A DNA stretch of 64,000 nucleotides, from the NCBI RefSeq assembly GCF_014230145.1, contig NZ_JACHVC010000005.1:69501-133500 (forward strand), given 5' to 3'. The notes beneath the pieces were generated by a model. The model did no database searches. It saw only the letters and a list, made by a program, of their open reading frames with translations, and was not told where the DNA came from. Positions 35,213 to 44,711 of this stretch are shown here, piece by piece (position 1 is the stretch's first letter; every line of letters starts with the position of its first letter). The position numbers were made by a program, and so were the translations under genes. This DNA is from Pelagicoccus albus (GTDB taxonomy: Bacteria; Verrucomicrobiota; Verrucomicrobiia; Opitutales; Opitutaceae).

Positions 35213-35959
35213 ATGAGCATCTTTCTTTACGCCTACACTTTAGCCGACGCCCCACATGATCTGGAAGACCTGACTGGGGTGGAGGGAAGAAACCTTTTTA
35301 TGGTAACCTGTGGCAACGTTTCAGCGATTGTCAGCGCTTACGGGCAGAAGACACTGAGCCTGAGCGGCGACGACATTTTCGCTCACCAACATGCCCAAAG
35401 GCTGTTGATGTCTCAGGCTTCCATCCTGCCTCTACAATATGGTCTGACTCTTTCTAGCCTGTCTCAGGTCGAAAAAGTTCTTACCAACAATGAGGAAGTT
35501 TTAGAAAAGGAACTCAACCGCATCTACCGCAAGGTGGAAATGGAAGTGACCATGCGGTTCGACGTTCCGGACCTATTGGATCACCTAATTTCTAAGTATC
35601 CTTATTTACGCGACGAGAAAGGGAAGGTTCTCAACGGGCGTCTGCTTTATTACTTGGGCGACCGAGCCAAGAAGGGTGAAAAGTTTACCCGGACTTTGGC
35701 GAAGGAGAAGGAGATCTATAAGAGCCAATTCAAGGAAATGGTGGGACCTTGGTGTGCTGAGATACGTGAAAGCCACCTGCCGCTATCTGAAATGGATGTA
35801 GTGACTTTTAATTGCCTCGTGAATCGGGAGCGTTTGCGGGTATTTGAAAAGTCTATCTATGATGCGGGCGATCGTTTCGCTCCGGATTTCACCTTCTCCT
35901 ACAATGGCCCTTGGGCTCCGCAGAACTTCTGCAGCCAGGCCATGATTTCCTACAAGTAA
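35213..35959 (+). CDS. GvpL/GvpF-family protein (orphan)
   Basis: A 248-residue soluble protein from the ATG at 35213; an earlier in-frame start gives a basic, implausible extension. The start MSIFLYAYTLADAP fits the GvpF/L beginning. The closing FTFSYNGPWAPQNF closely matches the family's end motif (x-Tyr-x-Gly-Pro-Trp-x-Pro-x-x-Phe). The middle has the SILPLQYGLTLSS stretch, typical of the family's P-x-(R/Q)-x-G region, and long helices around ELNRIYRKVEMEVTM. GvpF and GvpL are accessory proteins for gas-vesicle assembly. No gvpA, gvpN or other gvp gene is present in the window, so the role here may differ or the other genes lie elsewhere. Confidence 0.75.
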   Translation: MSIFLYAYTLADAPHDLEDLTGVEGRNLFMVTCGNVSAIVSAYGQKTLSLSGDDIFAHQHAQRLLMSQASILPLQYGLTLSSLSQVEKVLTNNEEVLEKELNRIYRKVEMEVTMRFDVPDLLDHLISKYPYLRDEKGKVLNGRLLYYLGDRAKKGEKFTRTLAKEKEIYKSQFKEMVGPWCAEIRESHLPLSEMDVVTFNCLVNRERLRVFEKSIYDAGDRFAPDFTFSYNGPWAPQNFCSQAMISYK

Positions 35960-36003
35960 GACGCCCCAAAGAGCTCGTCTGGAACCTGTGGCTTCGGTTG
36001 GTT

Positions 36004-36888
36004 TTACTGGGAGTTTTCGCTCTCTTCCCGCCAGCGTCGATGGTACCAAAAATACTGTTCCGGGCAGGAAGCCACGACCCTGCCCAGTTTGTGGTTGTAG
36101 GCTTTCAACACCTCTATTTTAGGATCTTCGGAATCCTCACTCGCGGAAATCTCGATAGGTTCGATCGTTACCGTGTGTGTACCGTCGGGTTTCCTCTGTC
36201 CGGTCATGATGAAAACGGGAGCCTGATATTTCACGGCAAAGGATCCTGGGAGGGGCAGGGTAGAAGCATTTTTACCCAAGAAGGGAACCACTACGCCTGA
36301 CTTGCCGGCGTGCTGGTCCGCCACCATGACCACGGCCCGGCCTGCGGTGAGCTTGGCGAGGATCTTTTTAATGGCAGTTCGGCCTTTGGAGATGAACTCT
36401 ACCCTGTCGCCTGGGATTTTCAAAATGAAGTCGTCGACCTTCTTATTGTGCTGCTTCCCAACCAGCAAAGAAAGGGGGACGCCTGCCATGGACATCGCTG
36501 CGAAATATATAGCCCAAGCTCCAAAGTGGCCAGTGAGGACGATGGCGCCTTTACCACCTTGGAGGGCTGTTTTGAGTTCTTCGATCCCCTTTATTTCGAC
36601 TAGGTCCGAAATAAGATCACGGTCTTTAATCCCGTAGCGGATGAATTCGGTGATTGTGCGGCCAAAGTTTTTGGCAGCCTGCTTGCCCAATCGTTTTAGC
36701 TCCTTTTCGTCAGCTTCTGGCCGAGCGACCGCGATGTTTTCCAGCACGAGCTTTTGTCGCATACCAATGGCCCAGCCGAATGCTCCGATCGCGGATCCGA
36801 TCGCGAAGGACCACTTTCGAGGGAGGATGCAGAGCAAGCGCGCAAAGCAAAGGAGGGCCCAGTATTCGATGGTGTGCGTGAGACTCAT
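36004..36888 (-). CDS. LpxL/HtrB-type lysophospholipid acyltransferase family protein with altered catalytic motif
   Basis: A 294-residue protein from the ATG at 36888 (GGGG 6 bases upstream); a GTG at 36903 is an alternative. An N-terminal hydrophobic helix (about 7-25) anchors it to the inner membrane. The family's block GAIVLTGHFGAWAIYFAAM is clear, but the second catalytic residue of the His-x4-Glu/Asp dyad is missing: His121 is present while position 126 is Ala. VVMVADQHAGKSGVVVPFLGK and the YFWYHRRWR ending match lipid A late acyltransferases. Either catalysis differs or it is an inactive homologue. It is encoded 45 bases downstream of the hybrid kinase on the same strand, so it may be co-transcribed. 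Confidence 0.87.
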   Translation of the reverse strand: MSLTHTIEYWALLCFARLLCILPRKWSFAIGSAIGAFGWAIGMRQKLVLENIAVARPEADEKELKRLGKQAAKNFGRTITEFIRYGIKDRDLISDLVEIKGIEELKTALQGGKGAIVLTGHFGAWAIYFAAMSMAGVPLSLLVGKQHNKKVDDFILKIPGDRVEFISKGRTAIKKILAKLTAGRAVVMVADQHAGKSGVVVPFLGKNASTLPLPGSFAVKYQAPVFIMTGQRKPDGTHTVTIEPIEISASEDSEDPKIEVLKAYNHKLGRVVASCPEQYFWYHRRWREESENSQ

Positions 36889-36932
36889 AAAGTACCCCGG
36901 CACAATGTTTGTTATCGGGGAATGGGCAAGGC

Positions 36933-39275
36933 CTATGCGTCCTTCAAGGCAGACCGGCTGTCGCTACGGGCGAAAACGAACCTGTCGATGCTTTCGGCTA
37001 TGTTGCTGATAACCGCTGGCTTCGACAAATAGTCGTCCATGCCCGCCTTTTCGATCTGGAGTAGAGCGTCTTGTTCGGTGTTGGCAGTGAAGCCGACGAT
37101 CCAAGGTCGGGTCCGGTCCTTCTCTTGGTTGTCTCTAATATATCGTGATGCCTTTAGCCCGTCGCGTTGCGGCATGCGAACATCCATGAAGATAATGTCG
37201 TAGTCGTTCTCGGATGCCATTTCGCAGGCTTGGATGCCATTTACTGCGGTGTCGATTTCGAGCCCGATCAACTCCATGTGGTGGATGAATACATTCCGGC
37301 TAAGTTCGTTGTCTTCTGCCAAAAGGATTCGAAGGGATTGCCATTTCTCAGTTTGATAGGGAGCGAAAGGGGTCGTCGCGTCGTAATCGGGAGACTCGTT
37401 GCTATCGACGTGCCGAAGCAGCATGTTGCGCAAGTCACGGGTGCGCACTGGGAGAGTTAACACAGCCGCGTTCGTCGACTTCTGAATGAGAATCGAGTGA
37501 TCTGGGTGTGTCAGCAAGATGGTGTTGTCGAAGTTGCGGATGCGCGTTGCTTTTTCGACGGCTCGAAACTCGTCTTCGCACAGTGCGGACGCGATGGTCA
37601 GATCCGGCTCTTCCGCGGGACCGTGAGCGTCGATTACTTTGCAGCCCCAGGCGATCAAATTGCTGCGAACGGACGTATCCAAGGGTGCAGGAAGATCCTT
37701 AAGGCGAACGTGAAACTCTCCCTCGATTGCGAGGGGTTTGCCCACAACTTCATGGCATGAATCGACTCGCCTCAACGGTAGGACGAGTTGGAAGACGGAC
37801 CCAGTTCCGAGTTCACTTTCTACGGTGAGATCCCCTCCCATCGCTCTGGCTAGCTTACGACTAATGGTGAGTCCTAAGCCGGTGCCGCCGTATTCGCGAG
37901 AGGTCGCCTGGTCCGCTTGCGTGAACGACTCGAAGATGCTCTCCAATTGATTTTCCGCGATGCCAAGTCCGGTGTCACGTACCAAGACCTGAAGCCGTTC
38001 GCCCTCTCTCCTGCTGGCCGAGATGCGATTTGCCTCGATTGTTACGGAGCCTGAATGGGTGAATTTGAAAGCATTGCTCAGCAAGTTGACGAGTATTTGG
38101 CGTAGCCGCGAAGTGTCTCCTTTGATCTTTGCAGGAAGACTGGGATCGAAAAAAGCGCTATAGATGAGGCGATTCTGCTTTTTAGCGGCGGAGGAAATGT
38201 CGAGAGCTTCCTCGATGCAGGGGACCAGATCTACGGGCTGATTTTCAAGCTCGAGGCGATTTGCTTCTATCTTGGAAAAATCGAGAATGTCGTTGATCAG
38301 ATTGAGCAAGTTGCCGGCGCTTTTTTGAATGACTTCGATTTGGCGGGATCGATTGGGATCGAGATCTTCCAGCTGTAAAACCGAGCTCATGCCTATGATG
38401 GCATTCATGGGAGTTCTAAGCTCGTGACTCATCGTCGATAGGAATTCGCTTTTTGCTTCCAGGGCCTTTTCAGCCTTTTCGCGTGCTGCCACCAACTTAG
38501 CAGTTCTATCTGCTACGAGTACTTCCAGATTCCGGTTGGTCTCGTTGATTTCTCGGTCTCGGTTGCGAACGGTGGCCAGCATGAAGTTGACGCTATCGAC
38601 TAGTTTCCCGATTTCGTCGTCGTAACGTTTAGTGGCTCGTAAATCGTAGTTGCGCTCCTTCGATATCCGTTGGGCTATTGCGGATAATTCCTCCAGCGGA
38701 TCCGTGATGATAGGAAGGAGTCGTTTCGCTAAAAGGAGAGAAGCGAGAAGCGAAATTGCCAAGACTATGGAATTGATGGCGGCGCTCGTTAGGAGCTGGC
38801 TCCATGAATCGCGATTGTCGGCTTGAAGTGTGATGAACCCCAGTGGAGCCCCCGCTAAGTCAATCTGTTCGCGGTAGGTAATGGTCGTCCCGTCGATGGT
38901 TGTGCCGAGCTTGCCTTTCTGTTCGATCGCTTGCGTGTCGCGTCTGCCGCGAAATTCGGCGAAAAGAGTACCGTCTGGGAGTGTTATCTGGGCTTTCGTG
39001 ATTTGGTTTTCGCTCACGAGCGAAGACAAAATATCGCGGGCAGCAAGTTTGTCGGAAAAGCGAAGCGACGCTTCTAGGTTTTGGGAGAGGACGCCAGCGA
39101 GTGAAACCAGTCCCTCTACTTCTCGATCTGTGGCCGTCTTGTACTCGCGAATCAAACTAGACCCAGTTATCAGCGCCAGCGACAGGAGGCTGCAGGCTAG
39201 AACGATGAGCAGGATTTTACTCGAGATCGGGGCGGATCGAATGCGGTAGCTCAGACTAGTATCCGCTTGGTCCAT
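36933..39275 (-). CDS. Hybrid sensor histidine kinase with CHASE8-like sensor, HAMP and receiver
   Basis: A 780-residue membrane kinase. A first helix (about 19-39) is followed by a periplasmic sensor (about 40-155) with LASVLSQ-like helices and [22 protein letters not shown], resembling CHASE8. A second helix (about 160-185), HAMP ([20 protein letters not shown]) and a coiled coil follow. HisKA carries phospho-His284 ([14 protein letters not shown]). HATPase shows [23 protein letters not shown] and [12 protein letters not shown]. After a degenerate receiver-like stretch (residues ~515-630, no clear acceptor aspartate motif), a complete receiver has Asp698 in [13 protein letters not shown]. 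There is no HPt or DNA-binding output. It is upstream of the LpxL-like gene, 45 bases apart. Confidence 0.93.
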   Translation of the reverse strand: MDQADTSLSYRIRSAPISSKILLIVLACSLLSLALITGSSLIREYKTATDREVEGLVSLAGVLSQNLEASLRFSDKLAARDILSSLVSENQITKAQITLPDGTLFAEFRGRRDTQAIEQKGKLGTTIDGTTITYREQIDLAGAPLGFITLQADNRDSWSQLLTSAAINSIVLAISLLASLLLAKRLLPIITDPLEELSAIAQRISKERNYDLRATKRYDDEIGKLVDSVNFMLATVRNRDREINETNRNLEVLVADRTAKLVAAREKAEKALEAKSEFLSTMSHELRTPMNAIIGMSSVLQLEDLDPNRSRQIEVIQKSAGNLLNLINDILDFSKIEANRLELENQPVDLVPCIEEALDISSAAKKQNRLIYSAFFDPSLPAKIKGDTSRLRQILVNLLSNAFKFTHSGSVTIEANRISASRREGERLQVLVRDTGLGIAENQLESIFESFTQADQATSREYGGTGLGLTISRKLARAMGGDLTVESELGTGSVFQLVLPLRRVDSCHEVVGKPLAIEGEFHVRLKDLPAPLDTSVRSNLIAWGCKVIDAHGPAEEPDLTIASALCEDEFRAVEKATRIRNFDNTILLTHPDHSILIQKSTNAAVLTLPVRTRDLRNMLLRHVDSNESPDYDATTPFAPYQTEKWQSLRILLAEDNELSRNVFIHHMELIGLEIDTAVNGIQACEMASENDYDIIFMDVRMPQRDGLKASRYIRDNQEKDRTRPWIVGFTANTEQDALLQIEKAGMDDYLSKPAVISNIAESIDRFVFARSDSRSALKDA

Positions 39276-39585
39276 GTATTCGACTTAGGGGAGTCACGTG
39301 TTGGCTTGCCTTGGACTTTGTCGTTTCTGAACTTTTTGAGTCACAGGGAGGAGATCCAAAAGCGTTTGTAGGAGGATTAAATGGGGAATTTAAGGAGAGT
39401 TTTTGAAAGTATATCACACACGTCTTGGCTGCCAGTCCTCGACAGTATTTACCTTTTAAAAACTTTTTAATTTAGGGCTATTTTGGCTGCGTTTGGCGAG
39501 TGGAAATTCAAAACGGTAAAAAAAAGAGCCTACATTGCAGAAACTACTGAAATGCAGGCTCTTGGAAAACTGGGGTTATTGCGGA
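39276..39585 (-). other. 310-base intergenic stretch between pgi and the hybrid kinase
   Basis: It contains the pgi terminator at its right end and an AT-rich run at about 39400-39475 (tracts of A and T around ACCTTTTAAAAACTTTTTAATTT) that may hold the promoter of the leftward hybrid kinase. No reading frame worth calling was found. Confidence 0.5.
39518..39562 (-). terminator. Rho-independent terminator after pgi
   Basis: On the minus strand AGAGCCTGCATT pairs with AATGTAGGCTCT (one mismatch or G-U position) around a 14-base loop and is followed by eight T residues. It begins 24 bases after the pgi stop. Confidence 0.88.
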
Positions 39586-41166
39586 CTAGGCTAGGATAAG
39601 GAACTTCGCGTCGTACCAGTTTTCGGCATCGATCTTGGAAATTCCGGCCTTGGCGTTGGCTGCCATGTGTAGGGCGATCTTGTAAACCAGTTCGGTAGAC
39701 TCGGGCTTGCCAAGCTTTTCGGCAATGGTCGGAGCATCCATGGCGGTACCCTTGGAGCTTTCAAGCGCGCCTACGATACCCTTTGCCAATTCGATCGCGG
39801 CTCCCGCGGCTTTCTTGCCTGCCTCGACGCCTGGTTGATGGTAGGCGTTGATGTTGGTCAAGGTGGCGTAGAAGCCGACCGCGCGCTCGTAGAGGGCGAT
39901 GAGATTCGCCACGGTGGCTTCGCTCACTTCCGGAGTGGTGATGGTGATGGATTGGCGGCCTGTTTCGCCCAGCGCTTCGCGAGTTCCCAAAAGGAAGCCC
40001 TGCAGATAGTCGCCGGCTGTGATGCCTGGCTCTACATCGATGGAAGGACCATGGCGGTCTTTCAGGACTTCGATGAAGGTAGCGAAGAAGTTAGGCACCC
40101 CTTCGCGCAACTGCTGAACGTAAGCGTGTTGGTCGGTTGAGCCTTTGTTTCCGTATACGGCTATGCCTTGGTTCACCACATTGCCGTCCAAATCAAACTC
40201 CTTGCCCAAAGACTCCATGATGAGCTGTTGGAGATAGCGGGAGAAAAGGAGAAGGCGGTCTTTGTACGGGAGGATGACCATGTCTTTCTCTCCCTTGCCA
40301 TTGGTCGCGTAGAACCAGGCAAGAGCGAGGAGGGCGGCTGGGTTTTCTTCGATGGATTTGGCGCGCGTGACCTTATCCATGGCGGAAGCTCCATCGAGAA
40401 GAGCTTGGATATCGATCCCTTGCAGAGCTGCGGCGACAAGGCCGACGGCGCAAAGAACGGAGGTACGTCCTCCCACCCAGTCCCACATCTCGAAGCGCTC
40501 GAGCCAGCCTTCGGAAACCGCAACCTTGTCCAGTTTGGAATCGACGCCCGTGATGGCCACGGCGTGCTTAGCGAAGTCGAGTCCCATATCGGAATAAGCC
40601 TTCTGGGCTTCTAGCATACCGTTGCGGGTTTCGGCGGTTCCGCCTGATTTGGAAATGACGAGTGAGAGGGTGCTGCCGAGGCGATCGCCGATCGCGTTGA
40701 GGGCGAGGTCCATTCCCTCTGGGTCGGTATTGTCGAAGAAGTGGATCGCCGCTTTGTCTTCGCTAGGCACACCCAGGGCGTGTGCGATAAATTGCGGGCC
40801 GAGGGCGGAACCTCCGATGCCTATTACCAGCACGTCGGTGAAAGTCCCGTTGGAGCCTTTAACCTCGCCGGAGTGAACTTTAGCCGCGAAGGCTTTGATT
40901 TTCTCAACGCTGGAGGAAATGGTGGTTTTCAGCTCTTCGTTAGGAGCGAGGTCTGCGTCGCGCAGCCAGTAGTGGCCGACCATGCGGCCTTCATCCGGGT
41001 TAGCGATAGCTCCTTTTTCGAGCTCGTCCATGGCGGCGAATGCTTTGGCGAACGCTCCACGCTGCGAATCTATATATCCTTCGGGCAAACCAAGTCGGCT
41101 TAGGTCGAGCGAAAGCTCCACTGCTGGGAAGTTGAAGGTGAGTGCTTTATAGGTGTCCCAAGACAT
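39586..41166 (-). CDS. pgi: Glucose-6-phosphate isomerase
   Basis: A 526-residue isomerase linking glucose 6-phosphate and fructose 6-phosphate. Phosphosugar-binding signatures are [11 protein letters not shown] and [15 protein letters not shown]. The catalytic region has [12 protein letters not shown], and [16 protein letters not shown] carries the conserved His and Gln-Leu-Arg-Glu-Gly. It lacks the longer C-terminal arm of the E. coli enzyme and fits the ~520-residue bacterial variants. As with fbaA, codons are biased toward those of highly expressed genes. It is monocistronic with its own terminator. Confidence 0.97.
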   Translation of the reverse strand: MSWDTYKALTFNFPAVELSLDLSRLGLPEGYIDSQRGAFAKAFAAMDELEKGAIANPDEGRMVGHYWLRDADLAPNEELKTTISSSVEKIKAFAAKVHSGEVKGSNGTFTDVLVIGIGGSALGPQFIAHALGVPSEDKAAIHFFDNTDPEGMDLALNAIGDRLGSTLSLVISKSGGTAETRNGMLEAQKAYSDMGLDFAKHAVAITGVDSKLDKVAVSEGWLERFEMWDWVGGRTSVLCAVGLVAAALQGIDIQALLDGASAMDKVTRAKSIEENPAALLALAWFYATNGKGEKDMVILPYKDRLLLFSRYLQQLIMESLGKEFDLDGNVVNQGIAVYGNKGSTDQHAYVQQLREGVPNFFATFIEVLKDRHGPSIDVEPGITAGDYLQGFLLGTREALGETGRQSITITTPEVSEATVANLIALYERAVGFYATLTNINAYHQPGVEAGKKAAGAAIELAKGIVGALESSKGTAMDAPTIAEKLGKPESTELVYKIALHMAANAKAGISKIDAENWYDAKFLILA

Positions 41167-41601
41167 AATGCTTATTTATTTTCTCTTTGGATATGAATGA
41201 AACTGATGCTTCAGAAGGGAATGGCCCAGAGCTAGGCCCGGGCTTTATCTCGATATGTTCGCTAGCCTTTGGAAGCCAGCTCAAAGGAGCAAAGTTTCTA
41301 CAGGTTTTTTCCAAGACGGCGCCCATGGAGGTTGAGGTGGCCAGTTTTGCGAATTTCCTAAGGACGCATCGCGATTTTTGGGGCTCGGTCGTTTCTCTTT
41401 AGTGAAGTCGAGGAGTAGGGGCGTTTGCTCGTGGGTCTGTCCCTTGGCCTTGGATTTTGTTGAGGGAAAGTTTGAATTGCCTTCTTGTCTGCAGCCCGTA
41501 GCGGATACTGCTGCAAAGAGAACCTTTACATCGAAGGGCTGGATTGCGATCAACTTACTCTTTGGCCCAATACCAGTGACCGTTTCCCCATTTCCTAACC
41601 A
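41167..41601. other. 435-base gap between pgi and scpB without a supported gene
   Basis: Divergent promoters for pgi (leftward) and scpB (rightward) should lie here. Short open frames exist on both strands (for example 41193-41402 on plus), but they lack a ribosome-binding site, recognised motifs or protein-like composition. No hairpin with a T tail and no RNA gene was recognised. Confidence 0.5.
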
Positions 41602-42474
41602 ATGGCATTTAGCTTAGATCGAGTTTTAAAAGCGCTTCTTTTCGGAGCTTCAGGACCCTTGTCTATCAAGGACATCCAAGCTGTGTTTACAAAGTATCAT
41701 GCTGCCCTCGAGACGCCGGAAGGTGAGGAGGGTGAGGAACCACAGGACTACGAAGAGCCCGAGCAACCTTTTTTGCCCGGAGACGGAATGCCTACCACCG
41801 AAGTGCCATCGCTGGTCACTTCGGCCCAGATCCGCGAGTCGATGGATCGAATCGCCGAAAATTTGATCGAAAGCGACGATGTTTGCCGGCTGATCGAACG
41901 CCACAGCGGCTTTTTACTGGTGACTTCTCCCACGGTGGGGGAATGGATCAGCCTGCTTCGCGACGAACCACGTCCGATCAAGCTCAACCAGTCGGCACTG
42001 GAAACCTTAGCGGTGATCGCCTACCGGCAGCCGGTGGTGCGCGCGGAAATCGAAAAGATCCGCGGCGTCTCCATTGATTCGCCCCTTAGCAAGCTGCTAG
42101 AGCGAGAGTTTGTGCAAGTGGTAGGCCGAGCGGATCTTCCAGGTCGACCTATCCAGTACGGTACCACGGAGGCCTTTTTAGAGTTTGTTGGGATTCGTTC
42201 TATCGAAGAGCTTCCCGCTTCGGATGTCCTTTCTCCCGGCCAGCTAGACGCGTGGCTGCATGAGGTTTCAAACCAGCAGGAAGTGACAGAGAAAGAAATG
42301 GGGCTTCCTGAAAGGGAAAGAGATGACGAGCCTGAGCCTCGCGACGAAGCCGCAGATGAGAGTCAGGCTGCAGAGTCCGAACCCGATTCTGAAGAAAGCG
42401 ACGAGCCGGAAGCTCCCGCCGACGAAGAAATTGTAGAGGAGGAATCCTCTGAAGATGAAAAGATAGCTGAGTAG
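41602..42474 (+). CDS. scpB: Segregation and condensation protein B with acidic C-terminal tail
   Basis: A 290-residue ScpB, the winged-helix partner of ScpA and SMC. The first winged-helix domain starts at LDRVLKALLFGASGPLSIKDIQAVF and includes LIERHSGFLLVTSPTVGEWI. The second has LNQSALETLAVIAYRQPVVRAEIEKIRGV and the typical LLEREFVQVVGRADLPGRPIQYGTTEAFLEFVG, all strong ScpB signatures. An insertion of ~30 acidic residues interrupts the first domain. The last ~65 residues are almost wholly Glu/Asp/Ser/Ala, a disordered tail longer than in typical ScpB (~190 aa). It is followed after one base by pheA, so the two are likely translationally coupled. Confidence 0.95.
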   Translation: MAFSLDRVLKALLFGASGPLSIKDIQAVFTKYHAALETPEGEEGEEPQDYEEPEQPFLPGDGMPTTEVPSLVTSAQIRESMDRIAENLIESDDVCRLIERHSGFLLVTSPTVGEWISLLRDEPRPIKLNQSALETLAVIAYRQPVVRAEIEKIRGVSIDSPLSKLLEREFVQVVGRADLPGRPIQYGTTEAFLEFVGIRSIEELPASDVLSPGQLDAWLHEVSNQQEVTEKEMGLPERERDDEPEPRDEAADESQAAESEPDSEESDEPEAPADEEIVEEESSEDEKIAE

Positions 42475-42475
42475 T

Positions 42476-43543
42476 ATGGATCTGGATACGCTAAGAAAGA
42501 AGATCGACGAAATCGATCAAGAGGTGCTCAAGCTTCTCAACGAGCGAGTTCGCACCGCCGCGCAAATCGGACATGTCAAGCGTCTGGAAGGTTCACCTAT
42601 CTATGTGGCCAGCCGGGAGGAACAAGTTCTCCGAAAGTTGGGAGCCTTGAACCAAGGTCCTTTGAGCGACGAAGCTATCCGGGCTATCTATCGCGAAATT
42701 ATGTCGGCCGCGATCGCATTGGAGAAGCCTATGCGGATCGCATACCTCGGACCGGAGGCAACTTATACGCATCAGGCGGCTCTCAAGAAGTTTGGAGCGA
42801 GCATCGATTATATCGCGGCCCCTGCCATCCCGGATGTCTTTCATTTGGTGGCGAAAGGCGATGCGGATCATGGCGTTATCCCAATCGAGAATTCTACGGA
42901 AGGAGCGGTATCGCACTCCATGGACATGTTCTTCGAGTCAGATTTGAAGATTTGCGCTCAGATTTTCACTCCCATTTCCCACAGTTTGATTTCTCTCTCT
43001 CAGCCAAATGAGATCGAGCGAGTTTACTCCAAGGATCAAGCCATTGGTCAGTGCCGCAATTGGTTGCACGCCCATCTTCCGAATGCCTCGATCCACACTT
43101 GCGACAGCACGACAAAAGCGGTGCAGATCGCCAAGGACGATCCCAAGGCTGCCGCGATCGCGTCTATTTTGGCATCGGATCTTTACGGAGTACCAGTAGT
43201 TGCGGAGGGAATACAAGACCGCCTCGACAACACGACTCGTTTCCTCGTTATCGGCAAGGAGTCCAGTGGGTTTGCCAAGGGAGTAGAGTTTAAGACCAGT
43301 TTCCTCATCTCCGTTGACCACAAGGTAGGCGCTTTGGAGAAGGCTCTCGGCGTCTTTTCGTCACGTGGCTTGAATTTGAGCAAAATCGAGTCGCGTCCTA
43401 GCGGTAAGACAGCTTGGGAATATTGTTTCTTCTTGGATGTGCTTGGCCATTTCGAGGAAGAAACGGTTGCAGCTGCTGTCGAGGATCTGAAAGCGTTTTG
43501 TCCCTTCGTCAAATGGCTAGGCAGCTATCCGAACGCGAAGTAG
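42476..43543 (+). CDS. pheA: Bifunctional chorismate mutase/prephenate dehydratase (P-protein)
   Basis: A 355-residue fusion for phenylalanine synthesis. The AroQ-type chorismate mutase domain (about 1-85) has LDTLRKKIDEIDQEVLKLLNERV. The prephenate dehydratase domain begins at MRIAYLGPEATYTHQAALKKFG and includes the GVIPIENSTEGAVSHSMDMF and TRFLVIGKESS signatures (the Thr-Arg-Phe catalytic motif). The ACT regulatory domain (TSFLISVDHKVGALEKALGVF, GLNLSKIESRP) implies feedback inhibition by phenylalanine. The ATG overlaps no gene but lies one base after the scpB stop. A terminator follows 30 bases after the stop. Confidence 0.97.
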   Translation: MDLDTLRKKIDEIDQEVLKLLNERVRTAAQIGHVKRLEGSPIYVASREEQVLRKLGALNQGPLSDEAIRAIYREIMSAAIALEKPMRIAYLGPEATYTHQAALKKFGASIDYIAAPAIPDVFHLVAKGDADHGVIPIENSTEGAVSHSMDMFFESDLKICAQIFTPISHSLISLSQPNEIERVYSKDQAIGQCRNWLHAHLPNASIHTCDSTTKAVQIAKDDPKAAAIASILASDLYGVPVVAEGIQDRLDNTTRFLVIGKESSGFAKGVEFKTSFLISVDHKVGALEKALGVFSSRGLNLSKIESRPSGKTAWEYCFFLDVLGHFEEETVAAAVEDLKAFCPFVKWLGSYPNAK

Positions 43544-43572
43544 GGTAGGTCAAACCGCTGCGTTTACATTTT

Positions 43573-43607
43573 AGGCCGGGATGAGGAATCGTTCCGGCCT
43601 CTTTTTT
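43573..43607 (+). terminator. Rho-independent terminator after pheA
   Basis: A seven-base-pair AGGCCGG/CCGGCCT stem closes a 14-base loop and is followed by C and six T residues. Confidence 0.85.
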
Positions 43608-43648
43608 ATTACATTGTAGTTCTCGCTGGGATACGCCATTTTGGTTAA

Positions 43649-44683
43649 ATGCAAAATTTGAGGATTGGAGTTGTCGGAGCCGGAACAAACACGCGTTTGC
43701 ATCACATACCAGGTTTTCAAGCAATCGAGGGAGTCAGTGTAGAAGTCGTGTGCAACCGGAGTGAAGCCTCATCCCGCTCCGCTGCCGACGCTTTTGGCAT
43801 CTCGCGAATTGCTGAAAAATGGCAGGATGTGGTCTCGGATCCGAATGTGGACGCCATTTGCATTGGGACCTGGCCCTACCTGCATGCGGAGATCAGCATC
43901 GCGGCCCTTAAAGCCGGCAAACATGTTTTGACTGAGGCTCGCATGGCTATGAACACGGAGGAAGCGGAAGCCATGGTAGAAGCATCTTTGGACAATCCTC
44001 ACCTAGTCGCCCAGATCGTGCCTTCGCCGTTCACTCTGAAGTGGGACAAGACTATCAAGCGAATTCTGGAGGAGGGAACACTAGGCGAACTCCGAGAGGT
44101 CAGCTTTTCTAAGGCCTTAGGGATGAACGTAAGCTCGGAGACTCCGCTCAACTGGCGTCAAAACAAAGCGCTTAGTGGTAACAATACTTTGATGCTGGGC
44201 ATCTACTATGAGGTTGTGCAGCGGTGGCTTGGAGTGGAGCCGGAACGATTGCTCGCCAGCGGTAAGGTATTCACCAAGCAACGACAATCCTCTGCGGGGG
44301 GAGCTTTGGTCGATGTCGAGATTCCTGAAACGATTGACGTGATCGCGGAGTACGAAAGTGGCATGCGGCTCGTTTGCCGTATGAGTGGCTTGGAATTAGG
44401 AGAAGCGACCGATGGTTATGTTATATCTGGCAGCAAAGGGACGCTGCGGCTTGATCTGGCGGCGGGCGTTTTGAAGCTCGCCCTCGCGGGGCAAAAGGAG
44501 GTCGTCGTCGAACCAGCCAAGGAAGACGTGTCCGCTTGGAACGTGGAGGCAGATTTCGTTGACAGCATCCTGGATGGAGCCCCGATCGAGTTAACAAATT
44601 TCGCGGATGGGCTGGCTTACATGCGCTTCACCGATGCGGCCATCCAGTCCATCGCTGAAGATTCAGCGTGGGTCAGCCTGTAG
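43649..44683 (+). CDS. Gfo/Idh/MocA family oxidoreductase
   Basis: A 344-residue Rossmann oxidoreductase. The nucleotide-binding start is RIGVVGAGTNTRLHHIPGFQAI. The region equal to the family's E-K-P catalytic motif reads GKHVLTEARMAMNTEEA: the glutamate is kept, but the lysine is replaced (Ala-Arg in its place). The C-terminal alpha/beta domain has the typical ISGSKGTLRLDLAAG stretch. Substrates of this family are sugars, inositols or related polyols; none can be named here. The gene stands alone after a terminator and converges with the small periplasmic protein gene. Confidence 0.88.
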   Translation: MQNLRIGVVGAGTNTRLHHIPGFQAIEGVSVEVVCNRSEASSRSAADAFGISRIAEKWQDVVSDPNVDAICIGTWPYLHAEISIAALKAGKHVLTEARMAMNTEEAEAMVEASLDNPHLVAQIVPSPFTLKWDKTIKRILEEGTLGELREVSFSKALGMNVSSETPLNWRQNKALSGNNTLMLGIYYEVVQRWLGVEPERLLASGKVFTKQRQSSAGGALVDVEIPETIDVIAEYESGMRLVCRMSGLELGEATDGYVISGSKGTLRLDLAAGVLKLALAGQKEVVVEPAKEDVSAWNVEADFVDSILDGAPIELTNFADGLAYMRFTDAAIQSIAEDSAWVSL

Positions 44684-44711
44684 CCTGTTCGGGCGAGTCG
44701 TTTCGAACGTA

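Noticed and set aside
35213-35959. A gas-vesicle gene cluster
   Set aside because: No gvpA, gvpN, gvpK or other gvp gene is present; a single GvpL/F-like gene is not a cluster.
41193-41402. Small plus-strand gene between pgi and scpB
   Set aside because: No ribosome-binding site, no recognised motif and unconvincing composition; short frames exist on both strands at this site.
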